Source: Schleiferilactobacillus shenzhenensis LY-73 (GTDB lineage Bacteria; Bacillota; Bacilli; Lactobacillales; Lactobacillaceae). Taken from it: a stretch of 53,112 nt of DNA. The translations under genes and the position numbers were made by a program. The stretch is from contig NZ_KI271589.1 of the NCBI RefSeq assembly GCF_000469325.1, positions 86,294-139,405 on the forward strand, written 5' to 3'. The notes below the pieces were generated by a model, which ran no database searches, was not told where the DNA came from, and saw only the letters and a list, made by a program, of their open reading frames with translations. Within the stretch, counting starts at the first letter, position 1. Every line of letters begins with the position of its first letter. This document shows, in pieces, positions 8,386 to 16,304 of this stretch.

Positions 8386-8513
8386 AGCAAAGGAGCCGCT
8401 GGCCTAAGCGACTCCCCGCAGAACCGTTTAAGACGGTTGGCATTAGTAAAGCTAAGCAATCTATTAAACGACCGCTAGACCATCGCCAAATAGTCTGTTA
8501 GCGGTCGTTTTTT
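8386..8513 (+). ncRNA. Candidate type I antitoxin RNA
   Basis: A promoter with perfect TATAAT predicts a start near 8386, and the strong terminator at 8466-8513 gives an RNA of about 130 nt without a convincing reading frame. Its 3' end is antisense to the 3' end of the toxin mRNA on the other strand because both use the same hairpin. A second pairing site is visible: ACCGTTTAAGAC (8423-8434) nearly repeats the plus-strand sequence ACCGTTAAGAC at 8592-8602, so it is nearly complementary to toxin codons 5-9. This two-site layout resembles the Fst/par and related type I loci of Gram-positive bacteria. Confidence 0.65.
8466..8513. terminator. Shared bidirectional terminator of toxin and antitoxin RNA
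   Basis: AAACGACCGCTA (8466-8477) pairs perfectly with TAGCGGTCGTTT (8499-8510), extended inside by GAC/GTC, and a T-run follows on the plus strand. On the minus strand the hairpin overlaps the stop codon of the toxin, the typical arrangement for this class of type I system. Confidence 0.85.
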
Positions 8514-8617
8514 CGATTGTCGACGATTACTACGACGAGCTTAACGACCACATCCACAAGTAACAGTACAAAACTGCCAAATGCGAAAACGACCGTTAAG
8601 ACATCGGTAATGCGCAA
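8498..8617 (-). CDS. Putative holin-like type I toxin, 39 aa
   Basis: A small hydrophobic peptide starting at TTG 8617, seven bases after the strong site AAAGGGGG (8632-8625). It begins MRITDVLTVVFAFGSFVLLL, continues as one long membrane helix with a single Asp and Lys, and ends in the charged tail DNRKNDR. The pattern of short polar start, FxFGxFVLxL, helix and basic tail matches the putative holin-like toxin family (Hol_Tox; TxpA/BsrG group), usually 30-45 aa. The peptide would insert in the cell's own membrane. The long leader of about 95 nt and the overlapping antisense RNA support type I control. It is too short for standard gene calling. Confidence 0.75.
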   Translation of the reverse strand: MRITDVLTVVFAFGSFVLLLVDVVVKLVVVIVDNRKNDR

Positions 8618-8718
8618 ACCGGCACCCCCTTTCGCTCTAGAGTTTGTCGATAGCGCATAGGCTACCACCCCTTCACGATCAGATTTGCCAACCGCCTTTC
8701 AACTATTCTGCTGTTGTT

Positions 8719-8727
8719 ATTGTATCA
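8719..8727 (-). promoter_or_regulatory. Extended -10 promoter of the toxin mRNA
   Basis: On the minus strand TGATACAAT (TG-N-TACAAT) occurs at 8727-8719, predicting a start near 8712 and a 5' leader of about 95 nt before the toxin. The -35 region is poor, as is common for extended -10 promoters. Confidence 0.5.
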
Positions 8728-8773
8728 TGAAAACGTCTGAACCACTACGGCCGCAAGGGAAGTGGAACTTTCC

Positions 8774-10375
8774 TCACGGTTCCGGCACCGGGGTGGTAAC
8801 CACGTGAATCCGCTGCTCTTCGGTGAACCACTGATACACATTGACGGCTGCGTCTTCCGGCAAGTACCGAATAGCAAATTCATCATTGCTGTTGCCCCGC
8901 CGCACATTGATCTCCAGGTGGGCGAGGTGACGTGAGCGCATCCAAATTGACTGGTGCAGCGCCACCGACTGGATCTGCTGGTGGTCTGCAATTAAAGTGG
9001 CTTGCGTAAACCAGCGGCCATGCAGCGCGTATAGCTCATCCCGCTGGCGGTCGATGCTCACGCCGCGGTGGGCACCGGCGTACCAGCCTTGCCAAATCGC
9101 CGCCAGGGGCAGCAGCAGTGCCCCGTACCCCCAGGGTCGTAACCAAATCATCAAAGGGATCGTGGGGACCAGGCTGAGCAGGAACGCATTGCGCAGCTGG
9201 TACCACTGCGTGCGCCGGGGCGGCCGCTGCCATTCTGGTGCTGCGCCGGTGCCGTACCCCGTCAATGCCTTCACCTGCTGCCAGGTTGCCGTCCGGCTCA
9301 CAGGCAGCAAAACCAGTTCATCGTCACTCTCATCCTCTGCCGCTCGCGACGCCAGCAACGCTTGAATCGTCGTCAGATGGAACAGCCGGCGTAAGATAGA
9401 TTGCGACAACCGCACGGCCTGAATCCGCTGCACCTTCGTGGTCACCGTATTGCGGGACAGTAGGCCGCGCTGCGTCGTGATATCATCACCGGTCCGGGTA
9501 ATGGTGAAACCATAGAACCGCGTAAGCAGCCGCAGATAGGTGATCAGGGCCAAGAGAACGAGCAGACCGATCAGAACCCCTGCCAAGATCAGCAGTGCGG
9601 ACGCGACGCCGCGACTCACTTGCGCGGTGAATCGGGCCGGGATCTCAGCCGCAATCTTGGGGTAGCCCAGAACGATGGCAATAAGAAAGGGAAACAGGCT
9701 GAGCGACGTTAACGCGTATAGATTCAGATCGCGGCCATTAATCTTGTAATGGGCCTCGCCGCTGACGGTCGCCGGCCTGTCGGATGCCGCCAGCATGGCG
9801 GCAATCGAATCTAAGGTTGGCGTCGTGGCTGACCCTTCATCAGGGGCAGCGGGCGGCGCACTGTGCTTCGGCTCCGCCGGGTCAGCCGGTGCACTGACCT
9901 GGTCGGCGGGCTCCTCGGCCGGGCTTGATCCGCGTTGACGGCTCGCCTGCTGCTTGGCCGTCAGCTCGTCATAAACCGCCACCGGCACGGCATTCAGCTC
10001 CGCCTCTGGTTCGTCTTCCTGATGCCCGGCGGTTTCAATGATCAGCGCCATCAAATGAAACGGCCGCATATACCACGCCTGTTTCTGTTGAATCGTTTGA
10101 ATCCGGGCATACGGAATATGGGTATGCTTGCGTTCAAAGATGCCGCTGTGGACCACGATCATGTCGTCCTCCAACGCATACGTGAATGTCACGTACCGCA
10201 CCACCGGCAGCAGGACCACGCCGGCAATATAGAGTCCCGCCAGAAGCAGCGCCCACCAACGGGCCATGATCCAATTGGTCTGCAGCAGCATCAGCAGCAG
10301 TAACACCCAGTTATCCCGCAGGCTCCGGCCCCAGTTAAAGAGCAGCGTCAGCGGATGCACATGCCTAGCGGTCAT
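8774..10375 (-). CDS. Bacterial PH-domain membrane protein, YdbT-like
   Basis: A 533-aa membrane protein with repeated bPH_2 (DUF304) domains, each following paired hydrophobic helices. The first PH domain shows ALEDDMIVVHSGIFERK and IPYARIQTIQQKQ, the second TITRTGDDITTQRGLLSR and TKVQRIQAVRLSQS, the third the C-terminal part with TLIADHQQIQSVALHQS. A low-complexity Pro/Ala/Glu-rich insert (about residues 130-185) is cytoplasmic by inference. The organisation matches B. subtilis YdbT, which with YdbS is linked to resistance against membrane-active antimicrobials. GGAGGT precedes ATG 10375. The start overlaps the YdbS-like gene by 11 bases, so the two are coupled. Confidence 0.85.
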   Translation of the reverse strand: MTARHVHPLTLLFNWGRSLRDNWVLLLLMLLQTNWIMARWWALLLAGLYIAGVVLLPVVRYVTFTYALEDDMIVVHSGIFERKHTHIPYARIQTIQQKQAWYMRPFHLMALIIETAGHQEDEPEAELNAVPVAVYDELTAKQQASRQRGSSPAEEPADQVSAPADPAEPKHSAPPAAPDEGSATTPTLDSIAAMLAASDRPATVSGEAHYKINGRDLNLYALTSLSLFPFLIAIVLGYPKIAAEIPARFTAQVSRGVASALLILAGVLIGLLVLLALITYLRLLTRFYGFTITRTGDDITTQRGLLSRNTVTTKVQRIQAVRLSQSILRRLFHLTTIQALLASRAAEDESDDELVLLPVSRTATWQQVKALTGYGTGAAPEWQRPPRRTQWYQLRNAFLLSLVPTIPLMIWLRPWGYGALLLPLAAIWQGWYAGAHRGVSIDRQRDELYALHGRWFTQATLIADHQQIQSVALHQSIWMRSRHLAHLEINVRRGNSNDEFAIRYLPEDAAVNVYQWFTEEQRIHVVTTPVPEP

Positions 10376-10835
10376 CGCGCACCTCCAATGCCAGCTTGAG
10401 GATGGCGGCCCGCAGCCGCTCGGCCTCTGCCGGTTCCACCCCGTCAATTTTCGCACTGGTGGACGCCGTTGCTACCCGCACGGCCTGCAATTTCTGCCAG
10501 CGCAGCAGCGGGCCCTGCTCAATCGTCACGTTCTGGATCCGTGTCGTGGGAATCGATTCCTGCTTGCGGAAGATGAAGCCGCTGCGCAATTCAACCGATT
10601 CCGGCCGGATGCGGTAGCCCGTGAAGGTGTATCGGTACGGTACCAGCACCAGCTGCACGAGGGGCACGATCACTAATAGCGCCCCGGCCAGCGGCAGCAG
10701 CCACACTGGCCAGTGCCGCCAGTAAACGACGTATATTGCCGCCGCCAACGGCACCAGCAGCCAGCCAGCGTCGGCGACCGCATCGGCCCGCCACACCGTC
10801 TTGATGCGTTCTGGGAGTTTTTCTAACTGATCCAT
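10365..10835 (-). CDS. Bacterial PH-domain membrane protein, YdbS-like
   Basis: A 156-aa protein with two hydrophobic helices (about residues 23-60) followed by one bPH_2 domain (FTGYRIRPESVELRSGFIFR, then IPTTRIQNVTIEQGPLLR). It matches YdbS in length and order and immediately precedes the YdbT-like gene. ATG 10835 is favoured because GAGGTG lies 7 bases upstream and an in-frame GTG at 10841 overlaps that site. An inverted repeat over the -10 region at 10861-10878 suggests regulated expression of the pair. Confidence 0.85.
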   Translation of the reverse strand: MDQLEKLPERIKTVWRADAVADAGWLLVPLAAAIYVVYWRHWPVWLLPLAGALLVIVPLVQLVLVPYRYTFTGYRIRPESVELRSGFIFRKQESIPTTRIQNVTIEQGPLLRWQKLQAVRVATASTSAKIDGVEPAEAERLRAAILKLALEVRDDR

Positions 10836-10860
10836 CCGCACTCACCTCGCCTAACGTTTT

Positions 10861-10878
10861 GGTCTAGTATACCAGACC
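10861..10878 (-). promoter_or_regulatory. -10 box and inverted repeat before the YdbS/YdbT-like pair
   Basis: On the minus strand GGTCT-GGTATACT-AGACC places TATACT with extended TGG inside a 5-bp inverted repeat. An operator that would block the promoter is inferred; the regulator is unknown. Confidence 0.4.
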
Positions 10879-10908
10879 GCTGCTGGCCGGAGGGAGAGAA
10901 ACGCACTC

Positions 10909-11433
10909 TCATTCCCCGCTGTTTGGGAAGCGGTCCATGAAGGTCCGCTTGGCCCGCTTCCCCCGCAGCACCACCAGGCGGGTTCCCGCCGGCCGCTGGG
11001 CCAGTACTTTCTGCCACTTCTTGTCATCATAGTGCCAGACGAAAGCGAGGAAGTTCCAGTAGTCCCGATTCCAATGTTCAGTGAAGCCCGCCGCCATGTC
11101 CGGTCGGCTGGCCTTGTCCCAGTGGTAGCGCAGGGAGCGCCGCACCACTCGGATAATGGCCTGGACCCGGTTCACTTGCAGCCAGAGCACCAAATCCGCC
11201 TCTGCCAGCCGCAGGGGCATGGTACCGCCGTAATTCCCGTCAATGATCCAATTGTCGTGGGCCGCCATGAAGTCCCGCTGCTGCTGAATAAACCACTGCT
11301 TGGCCTCTGGTGAATAGTCCGCCTTATGCCACAAGCGGTCAAGGTGCAGCACTGGATAGGCAGTCTAGGCCGCCAACCAACGGGCCAGCGTGGACTTGCC
11401 CGCCCCTGACCGGCCGATCAGCATGATTTTCAT
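10909..11433 (-). pseudogene. P-loop kinase-like protein (FlaR/topology modulation family), nonsense-disrupted
   Basis: Reading from ATG 11433 gives MKIMLIGRSGAGKSTLARWL with a complete Walker A motif, then an in-frame TAG at codon 23 (11367-11365), then TAYPVLHLDRLWHK and a full adenylate-kinase-like remainder (WIIDGNYGG, RRSLRYHWDK). Without the stop it would be 174 aa, the usual length of the FlaR/topology modulation family. One base change (CAG to TAG) would explain it. Translation restarting at GTG 11352 would lack the P-loop. The start overlaps the upstream oxidoreductase stop (ATGA). It is a recent pseudogene, a sequencing error or a suppressed stop; the sequence cannot decide. Confidence 0.8.
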
Positions 11434-12191
11434 GCCCGTTTATGCCGCATGAACGTCATCACGTGCAGGATGATCGCCAGCAGAACGAAGAAAATCACGA
11501 CGAAGCTGGCGTAACGCAGCCAGAAGGTGGCCGTCAAGGCGCTGAATAATTGCTGGATCCCCATCGTGGCCAGAGCCATCACAGCGATCATGAAGAAAAG
11601 CAAGACATACCGTTTCAAAGTTTCATCATCCTTTCGTTGATAGTGACTCAACTCGGCGCCAATCTGCCGGGCGCGAGCCAATTTTCTCTCCGTCGGCGTG
11701 CGCTGCCGCCAGGTGTTGGGGCAGACCAGCTCGGTGATTTTGTGCACGCCGGCCAAAGTCATGGCCCCGTCGATGGCCCGGAGCGTCAAATCCGTCTGCC
11801 CGGTGAAAATATTGTCCCAAGTCGGCGCGAAGCAGCTGGTGACAGAGACGTAATGCTTGTCGGCAAACACCCCGTTCGGCAGACTGTCCCCGGCCTTCGT
11901 CATCCGCGTCCAGCGATGCCGCATCACGTCGAAGAATTGCTTGAGCTGCCCAGGAATCGTCGTATAGTAAGTCGGTGCCCCGAAGACCCAGATATCAGCG
12001 GCCTGGAGCTGCGCCGCTAACTTATCCAAATCCGGGTTGGGCCGGTTCGGTGTCTCCGGGTGCAGGTCATAATCATTCAAGTCGATGAATGTGCTCGTGG
12101 CCGGCGCTTGCACCGCTCCCAATATTGTCCGCACCACTGTCGCTGTCAGTCCGTTGGCGTCCTGGCCGCCATAGATTCCCAAAACTTGCAT
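11430..12191 (-). CDS. NAD(P)H-dependent FMN reductase-like flavodoxin with C-terminal membrane anchor
   Basis: A 253-aa protein. Residues about 1-185 form a flavodoxin-like fold: the N-terminal strand and phosphate loop (MQVLGIYGGQDANGLTATVV), AADIWVFGAPTYYTTIPGQLKQFFD, and an HYVSVTSC strand. This is the NADPH-dependent FMN reductase/quinone reductase group. Residues about 200-250 hold two hydrophobic helices followed by a short basic end, an addition that would tether it to the membrane. ATG 12191 was chosen over 12200 because GAGAGG is nine bases upstream. The downstream FlaR-like pseudogene overlaps by four bases. Confidence 0.8.
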   Translation of the reverse strand: MQVLGIYGGQDANGLTATVVRTILGAVQAPATSTFIDLNDYDLHPETPNRPNPDLDKLAAQLQAADIWVFGAPTYYTTIPGQLKQFFDVMRHRWTRMTKAGDSLPNGVFADKHYVSVTSCFAPTWDNIFTGQTDLTLRAIDGAMTLAGVHKITELVCPNTWRQRTPTERKLARARQIGAELSHYQRKDDETLKRYVLLFFMIAVMALATMGIQQLFSALTATFWLRYASFVVIFFVLLAIILHVMTFMRHKRA

Positions 12192-12213
12192 TGCTGCCAT
12201 CCTCTCCACGAAA

Positions 12214-12233
12214 AAAGAGCCCGCAGGCTCTTT
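12214..12233 (-). terminator. Terminator after choloylglycine hydrolase-family gene
   Basis: AAAGAGCC/GGCTCTTT with a four-base loop and a T-run on the minus strand. It separates the hydrolase gene from the oxidoreductase. Confidence 0.8.
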
Positions 12234-12250
12234 CTTGTTACCTTTCTATC

Positions 12251-13261
12251 TTACAACACGTGGGCTTCGAACGTCTTGCCCAAGTCTTGGTAAGTGATCT
12301 CGGTAATGTCCGGATCCACTGTCTTCACAGTGGGCGTCATGTAATGGGAGTCCTGGACAGTCATCGTGCACTTGCTCAGGTCGAAGCCGGCCCAGTATTG
12401 GGTGGAATCGGTCCGGTGAGCATTGTCGGCGTCCTTGCCCAGACCCTCAGGCACCATCACGGACTTGAAGGCGTTGTAAAGCTGCTGAATCCCGTCCGCA
12501 CTGTGGAACGGGGCGATATTGTGTGCAATCAGCATCGCCCGGACGAAGCGGGACGGGGAAGTGTAATCGCCGGGCATGCCGAACATGCCGTAGCCGGTGC
12601 CCAGTTCGATGGGCTGCAGCTGATAATCGCCAATCTTACTGCCCTGGCCGCGGTTGGTCGTGTCCAACGACACGTAATTACGAATATTGGTCAAGTGGTA
12701 ACTGTACTCGGGACTGTTGGTCATCGCCCCAACGTTGTCGTAAACCTTAAAGGCCCCGTGGTCCACTGGCTCCAGCACCACGCCGGCCCCGGTGGCATCA
12801 ACGAAGGCATAATGGAGGGGCAAGCCCTGGGCCGCCTCATCGCCGAGGATCCCGGTCTTCGCTGCGGCCGCCTTCACGTCAGCGACATTCTTGCAGGTGG
12901 TCAGAATGTAAGAAACGAATTCCGTGGAGAAAACGCCCTTCAGCCCGCGCTGGCTGAGCGATTCCTGATTCGCGTCAGTGGCCTCGATCAGGACCTGCAT
13001 GTCCCCGGCCAAGCCATGTTCGTTGACCCCATCGAACAAGCCTGCCGTACCGGCAACGCCGACACCGGTCGCCGCATACTGGGTGGTCCAATCCGGTGTC
13101 TGACTGGGTACCTTGATACCCCGCGGGAAGCTGGTAATCTTGCCCGGGAAGTTCTTGCCGCCTTGGGGATCATTGTCGTGGAAGAACGTGTCGGCAAAGT
13201 CCATCGTCCGGCCCCAGAACGTATCCCCTTCGATTGATTTGATCTGCATAGATGTGCACAT
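12251..13261 (-). CDS. Choloylglycine hydrolase / penicillin V acylase family (linear amide hydrolase)
   Basis: A 336-aa Ntn-hydrolase. The initiator methionine is followed by Cys2, which becomes the catalytic N-terminal nucleophile after Met removal. Arg18 and Asp21 (GRTMDF) are the conserved active-site residues, and the TNSPEYSYHLTNIRNY block carries the expected Asn and Arg. No signal peptide, so cytoplasmic. Family members deconjugate bile salts, hydrolyse penicillin V or cleave acyl-homoserine lactones and N-acyl amino acids. Bile salt hydrolase is common in lactobacilli, but the specificity loops cannot be read reliably here. A terminator follows. Confidence 0.85.
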   Translation of the reverse strand: MCTSMQIKSIEGDTFWGRTMDFADTFFHDNDPQGGKNFPGKITSFPRGIKVPSQTPDWTTQYAATGVGVAGTAGLFDGVNEHGLAGDMQVLIEATDANQESLSQRGLKGVFSTEFVSYILTTCKNVADVKAAAAKTGILGDEAAQGLPLHYAFVDATGAGVVLEPVDHGAFKVYDNVGAMTNSPEYSYHLTNIRNYVSLDTTNRGQGSKIGDYQLQPIELGTGYGMFGMPGDYTSPSRFVRAMLIAHNIAPFHSADGIQQLYNAFKSVMVPEGLGKDADNAHRTDSTQYWAGFDLSKCTMTVQDSHYMTPTVKTVDPDITEITYQDLGKTFEAHVL

Positions 13262-13336
13262 ACCCTTCGCCCCTTAACTTAATATTATGTTCATTGTGGC
13301 GCTTTCGGTCTCGACATTCAACTGCCGGCCGTTCAT

Positions 13337-13957
13337 TTACTGGTTCCGGGCCAGGCGGGCCTGCTTGCGCTGCAGTTTCTTGGATAACGTATGCTGCTTC
13401 TCGTGGGTATGGCCCCGGTGCTCACCGATCCGCTTCTGGGCAGCGAAGACGAAGTAGCCATTGTCCTCAATCACATGCACACCGCCGAAGACCGTGCGGA
13501 TCTTGTTTTCATACCATGTCCGGCGCTTCGTCACCATGTACAGCCGGCCATTCGGCGCAAGCTGGCGATAGGCCCCTTCGATGAAGTGCTTAGGGACAGA
13601 AAAGTTCTCGTGGTACGGCGGATTCGACAGAATGACATCGAAGCGCGCGTCCCGGATGGCCGCGAAACCATCGCTCTGGCTAATCATGGGTGTGACGTGA
13701 TTCTGCTCGGCGTTTTCCTTAGCCAAGGCGACGGCGTTGCCATCGACATCGGCCATCGTGACCCGGGCTTCCGGCTTCGTCGCCGCGAAGTAGACGCCGA
13801 CGAACCCGAAGCCGCACCCCAGGTCCAGAATCCGGTCATTGGCGTGTACTTCAGCGTGGTTGAGCATGGTTTCAGTCCCCTGGTCCAGCCCTCGGGGAGA
13901 AAAGACCTCGGCGTTGCTGGTGAAGCGGAGCGTCGTTCCTTGATACGTAATATCCAT
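13337..13957 (-). CDS. Class I SAM-dependent methyltransferase, RsmC-like
   Basis: A 206-aa methyltransferase of the RsmC/RlmG (MTS) type, which methylates guanine N2 in 16S rRNA. Motif I is ILDLGCGFGFVGVYFA and the catalytic motif IV is LSNPPYHENF, the NPPY tetrad expected for exocyclic N-methylation. The C-terminal tail is very basic (TLSKKLQRKQARL), consistent with RNA contact. ATG 13957 was selected because upstream residues belong to the preceding reading frame, which stops at 13962. It lies five bases downstream of the truncated ORF and is probably co-transcribed with it. Confidence 0.85.
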   Translation of the reverse strand: MDITYQGTTLRFTSNAEVFSPRGLDQGTETMLNHAEVHANDRILDLGCGFGFVGVYFAATKPEARVTMADVDGNAVALAKENAEQNHVTPMISQSDGFAAIRDARFDVILSNPPYHENFSVPKHFIEGAYRQLAPNGRLYMVTKRRTWYENKIRTVFGGVHVIEDNGYFVFAAQKRIGEHRGHTHEKQHTLSKKLQRKQARLARNQ

Positions 13958-13961
13958 GAAG

Positions 13962-14237
13962 TTAAGACTGCCTTTCTTTGTTGGATTGACGGACATCGGC
14001 GAGAATCTCTGCCAATTTCGCTGACGGTAATATGGCGTACGCCACATGCAGGTTCAGCGCCTCTTCCATCTTCTGCATGGCTTTCGTATACGCCCACATA
14101 TCACTCGGCCGATAGCCTTCAGGCCAAGGCGTCACGCGCATGGTCCGCAATTCCCGACCGACGATTTCCCGCCGCCGATGGGATCCCAGCCGGTCCGTGA
14201 AGCGCCGGTACAGCACGTTGCTCAGGTAGAAAAGCAC
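13962..14237 (-). pseudogene. 5'-truncated ORF of unknown function at an IS junction
   Basis: An open frame of about 91 codons reading FYLSNVLYRRFTDRL, then REIVGRELRTMRVTPW, ending AEILADVRQSNKERQS. Residue composition and codon use look coding, but no ATG or ribosome binding site opens it: only GTG 14237 is available and upstream sequence is an insertion-sequence transposase fragment. It is most likely the C-terminal part of a larger protein cut by the insertion. It runs directly into the methyltransferase gene. No family recognised. Confidence 0.5.
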
Positions 14238-14329
14238 CTGCCCCGCTTGTTGTTCTTGCCGTCAATACGCACGTCTTTGACCACATAAAATGACTGGCTG
14301 TGCTTAGACTTGCTGATTTGTAGTCGCAT
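14222..14329 (-). mobile_element. Remnant of an IS1634-type transposase 5' end
   Basis: From ATG 14329 the frame begins MRLQISKSKHSQSFYVVKDV and continues RIDGKNNK, which resembles the first 28 residues of IS1634/IS4-superfamily transposases, then changes to unrelated residues and stops at 14222. The similarity ends near 14243, where the neighbouring truncated frame begins. No inverted repeats or remaining transposase were seen, so this is a decayed fragment. Confidence 0.5.
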
Positions 14330-14460
14330 GGCGGGACCTTCTCTTCGATATTGGGATACCATGATTATACTCGATTCAGTCCGTTTGATGGTGGTCACTG
14401 CCGCATTGACTTCGCCTCGGCAAAAGCCAATGATAAGGAGGAATTTCTTCGAGACAGGCG

Positions 14461-15702
14461 ATGACCGCAGTGAACTTTCATGTGCTAGGCGATACCTTTT
14501 CTTCCCTCCGCTCCAAAAACTTCCGCCGCTTCTGGATTGGCCAATGTATCTCTGTGATGGGGACCTGGATCCAACGGACGACCCAAACTTGGCTGGTCTA
14601 CCAGATGACCAAATCCGCCTTTCTGGTAGGACTGCTAGCGGCGGCACAATTTGTACCGATCCTGCTCCTGACGCTGGTCGCCGGGACACTAATTGACCGC
14701 TTCCCCAAACGGCGTATCCTGCTCATCACCCAATCCGGCTTCCTCGTCCTGGGCGCCATCATGACGACGATTACGTATCTCAAAATCGTCCAATACTGGC
14801 AGATTCTGCTCATCGCCTTGGGCTACGGCATCTTGCAAAGCTTTGATACGCCCACTCGCCAGTCCTACGTCATTGAGCTGGTGGGGAAGAAAGACCTGAT
14901 GAACGGTATCTCATTGAACTCGTCCATCTTCAACCTGGCGAAGATTGCCGGACCGTCGCTGGCCGGCATCCTGATGGTCGCCCTGGGCGTCGCTCCCTGC
15001 TTCCTCATCGATACGCTGAGCTACGTGGCCATTATCATTGGCCTGCTAATGATCCACCAAGAGCACCCCGTGGCCAGTCACAAGGCGCGGCACATCATCG
15101 CCGATGTCAAAGAGGGTCTCACCTATGTGGTCCACCATGCCGACGTGAAGCTCAGTGCGGAATTGATGATGATCATTTGCACGCTGAACTTCAATAATAA
15201 CGTCATCATTCCCATCTATGCCCAAGAGGTCCTGGGGCGCGGGGCGCAAGGCTACGCGAACCTGCTTTCGGCGACTGGTGTCGGGTCACTCGTTGCCGCC
15301 TTCCTGATGAGTTATCTCTCCCGCTTCGGTTTGCGCCGGGACATGTACCTGCTGGTCGCCCTGGGGACAACGGTCATGCAGTCGTTGATGATCTTCGTCC
15401 ACGTGTACGCCCTGGCTTTGGTCTTCATGGTGGTCATCGGCTTCTGTAACATGGTCTTCCTCAACCAGTCCAACGCAGCTTTCCAGTTTTCTATTCCCAA
15501 TGAACTGCGGGGGCGCATCATGAGCGTGTACGTGCTGCTGAATCAGGGCTCGACCCCCATCGGCAGCCTGTATTCTGGCGGCATTATGGACGTTGCCGGC
15601 GGCTTGTGGGGTTTTCCCGCCTGCGGTTTGCTGGCGTTGCTGCTGGCAGTGCCGGTCTTGTTGATGCACAGGCCCACGGTGAAAAAGTGGCTGAATGCCT
15701 AG
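14461..15702 (+). CDS. MFS transporter, EntS/MFS_3-type exporter
   Basis: A 413-aa major facilitator with 12 hydrophobic segments. The N-terminal block FRRFWIGQCISVMGTWIQRT and the QSYVIELVGKKDLMNGISLN block are typical of the enterobactin-exporter-like MFS_3 group, which exports siderophores, macrolides or unknown compounds. The loop AGTLIDRFPKRR matches the MFS motif A. A strong AAGGAGG (14435-14441) lies 19 bases before the ATG, farther than usual, with no better start in frame; the true start may be a non-standard codon. Monocistronic. Substrate unknown. Confidence 0.85.
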   Translation: MTAVNFHVLGDTFSSLRSKNFRRFWIGQCISVMGTWIQRTTQTWLVYQMTKSAFLVGLLAAAQFVPILLLTLVAGTLIDRFPKRRILLITQSGFLVLGAIMTTITYLKIVQYWQILLIALGYGILQSFDTPTRQSYVIELVGKKDLMNGISLNSSIFNLAKIAGPSLAGILMVALGVAPCFLIDTLSYVAIIIGLLMIHQEHPVASHKARHIIADVKEGLTYVVHHADVKLSAELMMIICTLNFNNNVIIPIYAQEVLGRGAQGYANLLSATGVGSLVAAFLMSYLSRFGLRRDMYLLVALGTTVMQSLMIFVHVYALALVFMVVIGFCNMVFLNQSNAAFQFSIPNELRGRIMSVYVLLNQGSTPIGSLYSGGIMDVAGGLWGFPACGLLALLLAVPVLLMHRPTVKKWLNA

Positions 15703-15747
15703 TTTCATGGCTTCTTTCTTTAACTCTGTCCTGTTACTCTGTCCCGC

Positions 15748-15867
15748 TTAGTCGCCAGAAAAAGGAAGCAAATATATCACCATCAACGAGCGATGTTCTT
15801 TACCGTCCGCATTAATCAGCACAAACAACATTTTGCCCACTGAAAAAGGCGCCCCGTTCGGCTTCAT
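15748..15867 (-). CDS. Possible 39-aa ORF downstream of the small membrane protein
   Basis: The frame from ATG 15867 (MKPNGAPFSVGKMLF ... LPFSGD) continues openly from a TAA that is also the stop of the gene at 15901-16206. The composition looks protein-like, but no ribosome binding site precedes the ATG at normal spacing (AGGAAAG is about 24 bases away). It may be a gene remnant. Confidence 0.25.
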   Translation of the reverse strand: MKPNGAPFSVGKMLFVLINADGKEHRSLMVIYLLPFSGD

Positions 15868-15900
15868 CTTGAAGTCGTACAGGACGTCTTTCCTATTGCC

Positions 15901-16206
15901 TTAGAATCGCAGAATTTCACCGACGAGTATGAAGAAAATCACCGCCAGCAAAAGACCGCCGAGGATCTTGAACACCATCTGAGTACCCTTGGCAAACAGG
16001 TCCTTGGGAAACACCCAAGCCAGGATGATCGATCCTGACAGTGCCAGCAGCCCAATGGCGCGGGCTGCTGGTTCGCTATGCAGGACAATCGTTCCCCAGG
16101 TGACGCCGTGAATAAAGGTATTGTTCATCAAGATGGCTAATACCAGCAGTACCGGTGAGAGGCTGCCCCAGCCGATATGCTTGCCGCGTACAACGATCTT
16201 ATCCAT
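15901..16206 (-). CDS. Small membrane protein of unknown function, 101 aa
   Basis: Three hydrophobic segments (about residues 14-32, 48-65 and 75-97) separated by short loops with few charges. ATG 16206 is taken as start with GAGAGG 12 bases upstream; an in-frame GTG at 16215 is the alternative. No family recognised. It stands between the MFS exporter and the degenerate NUDIX gene, transcribed with the latter group. Confidence 0.65.
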   Translation of the reverse strand: MDKIVVRGKHIGWGSLSPVLLVLAILMNNTFIHGVTWGTIVLHSEPAARAIGLLALSGSIILAWVFPKDLFAKGTQMVFKILGGLLLAVIFFILVGEILRF

Positions 16207-16304
16207 CACTGCCACCCGCCTCTCAGCATGCCCAATAACGCAAACTTCTTCTCGGTTGCATTATATGCTGAAACCGGATTCTCCGCCAGCAATACAGCTG
16301 GTGA

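Noticed and set aside
8386-8727. Prophage holin cassette
   Set aside because: The peptide looks holin-like, but there is no endolysin or any phage gene nearby; the antisense RNA layout fits a type I toxin instead.
12089-13237. 382-codon plus-strand frame opposite the choloylglycine hydrolase-family gene
   Set aside because: Shadow frame; the minus strand carries all conserved catalytic residues.
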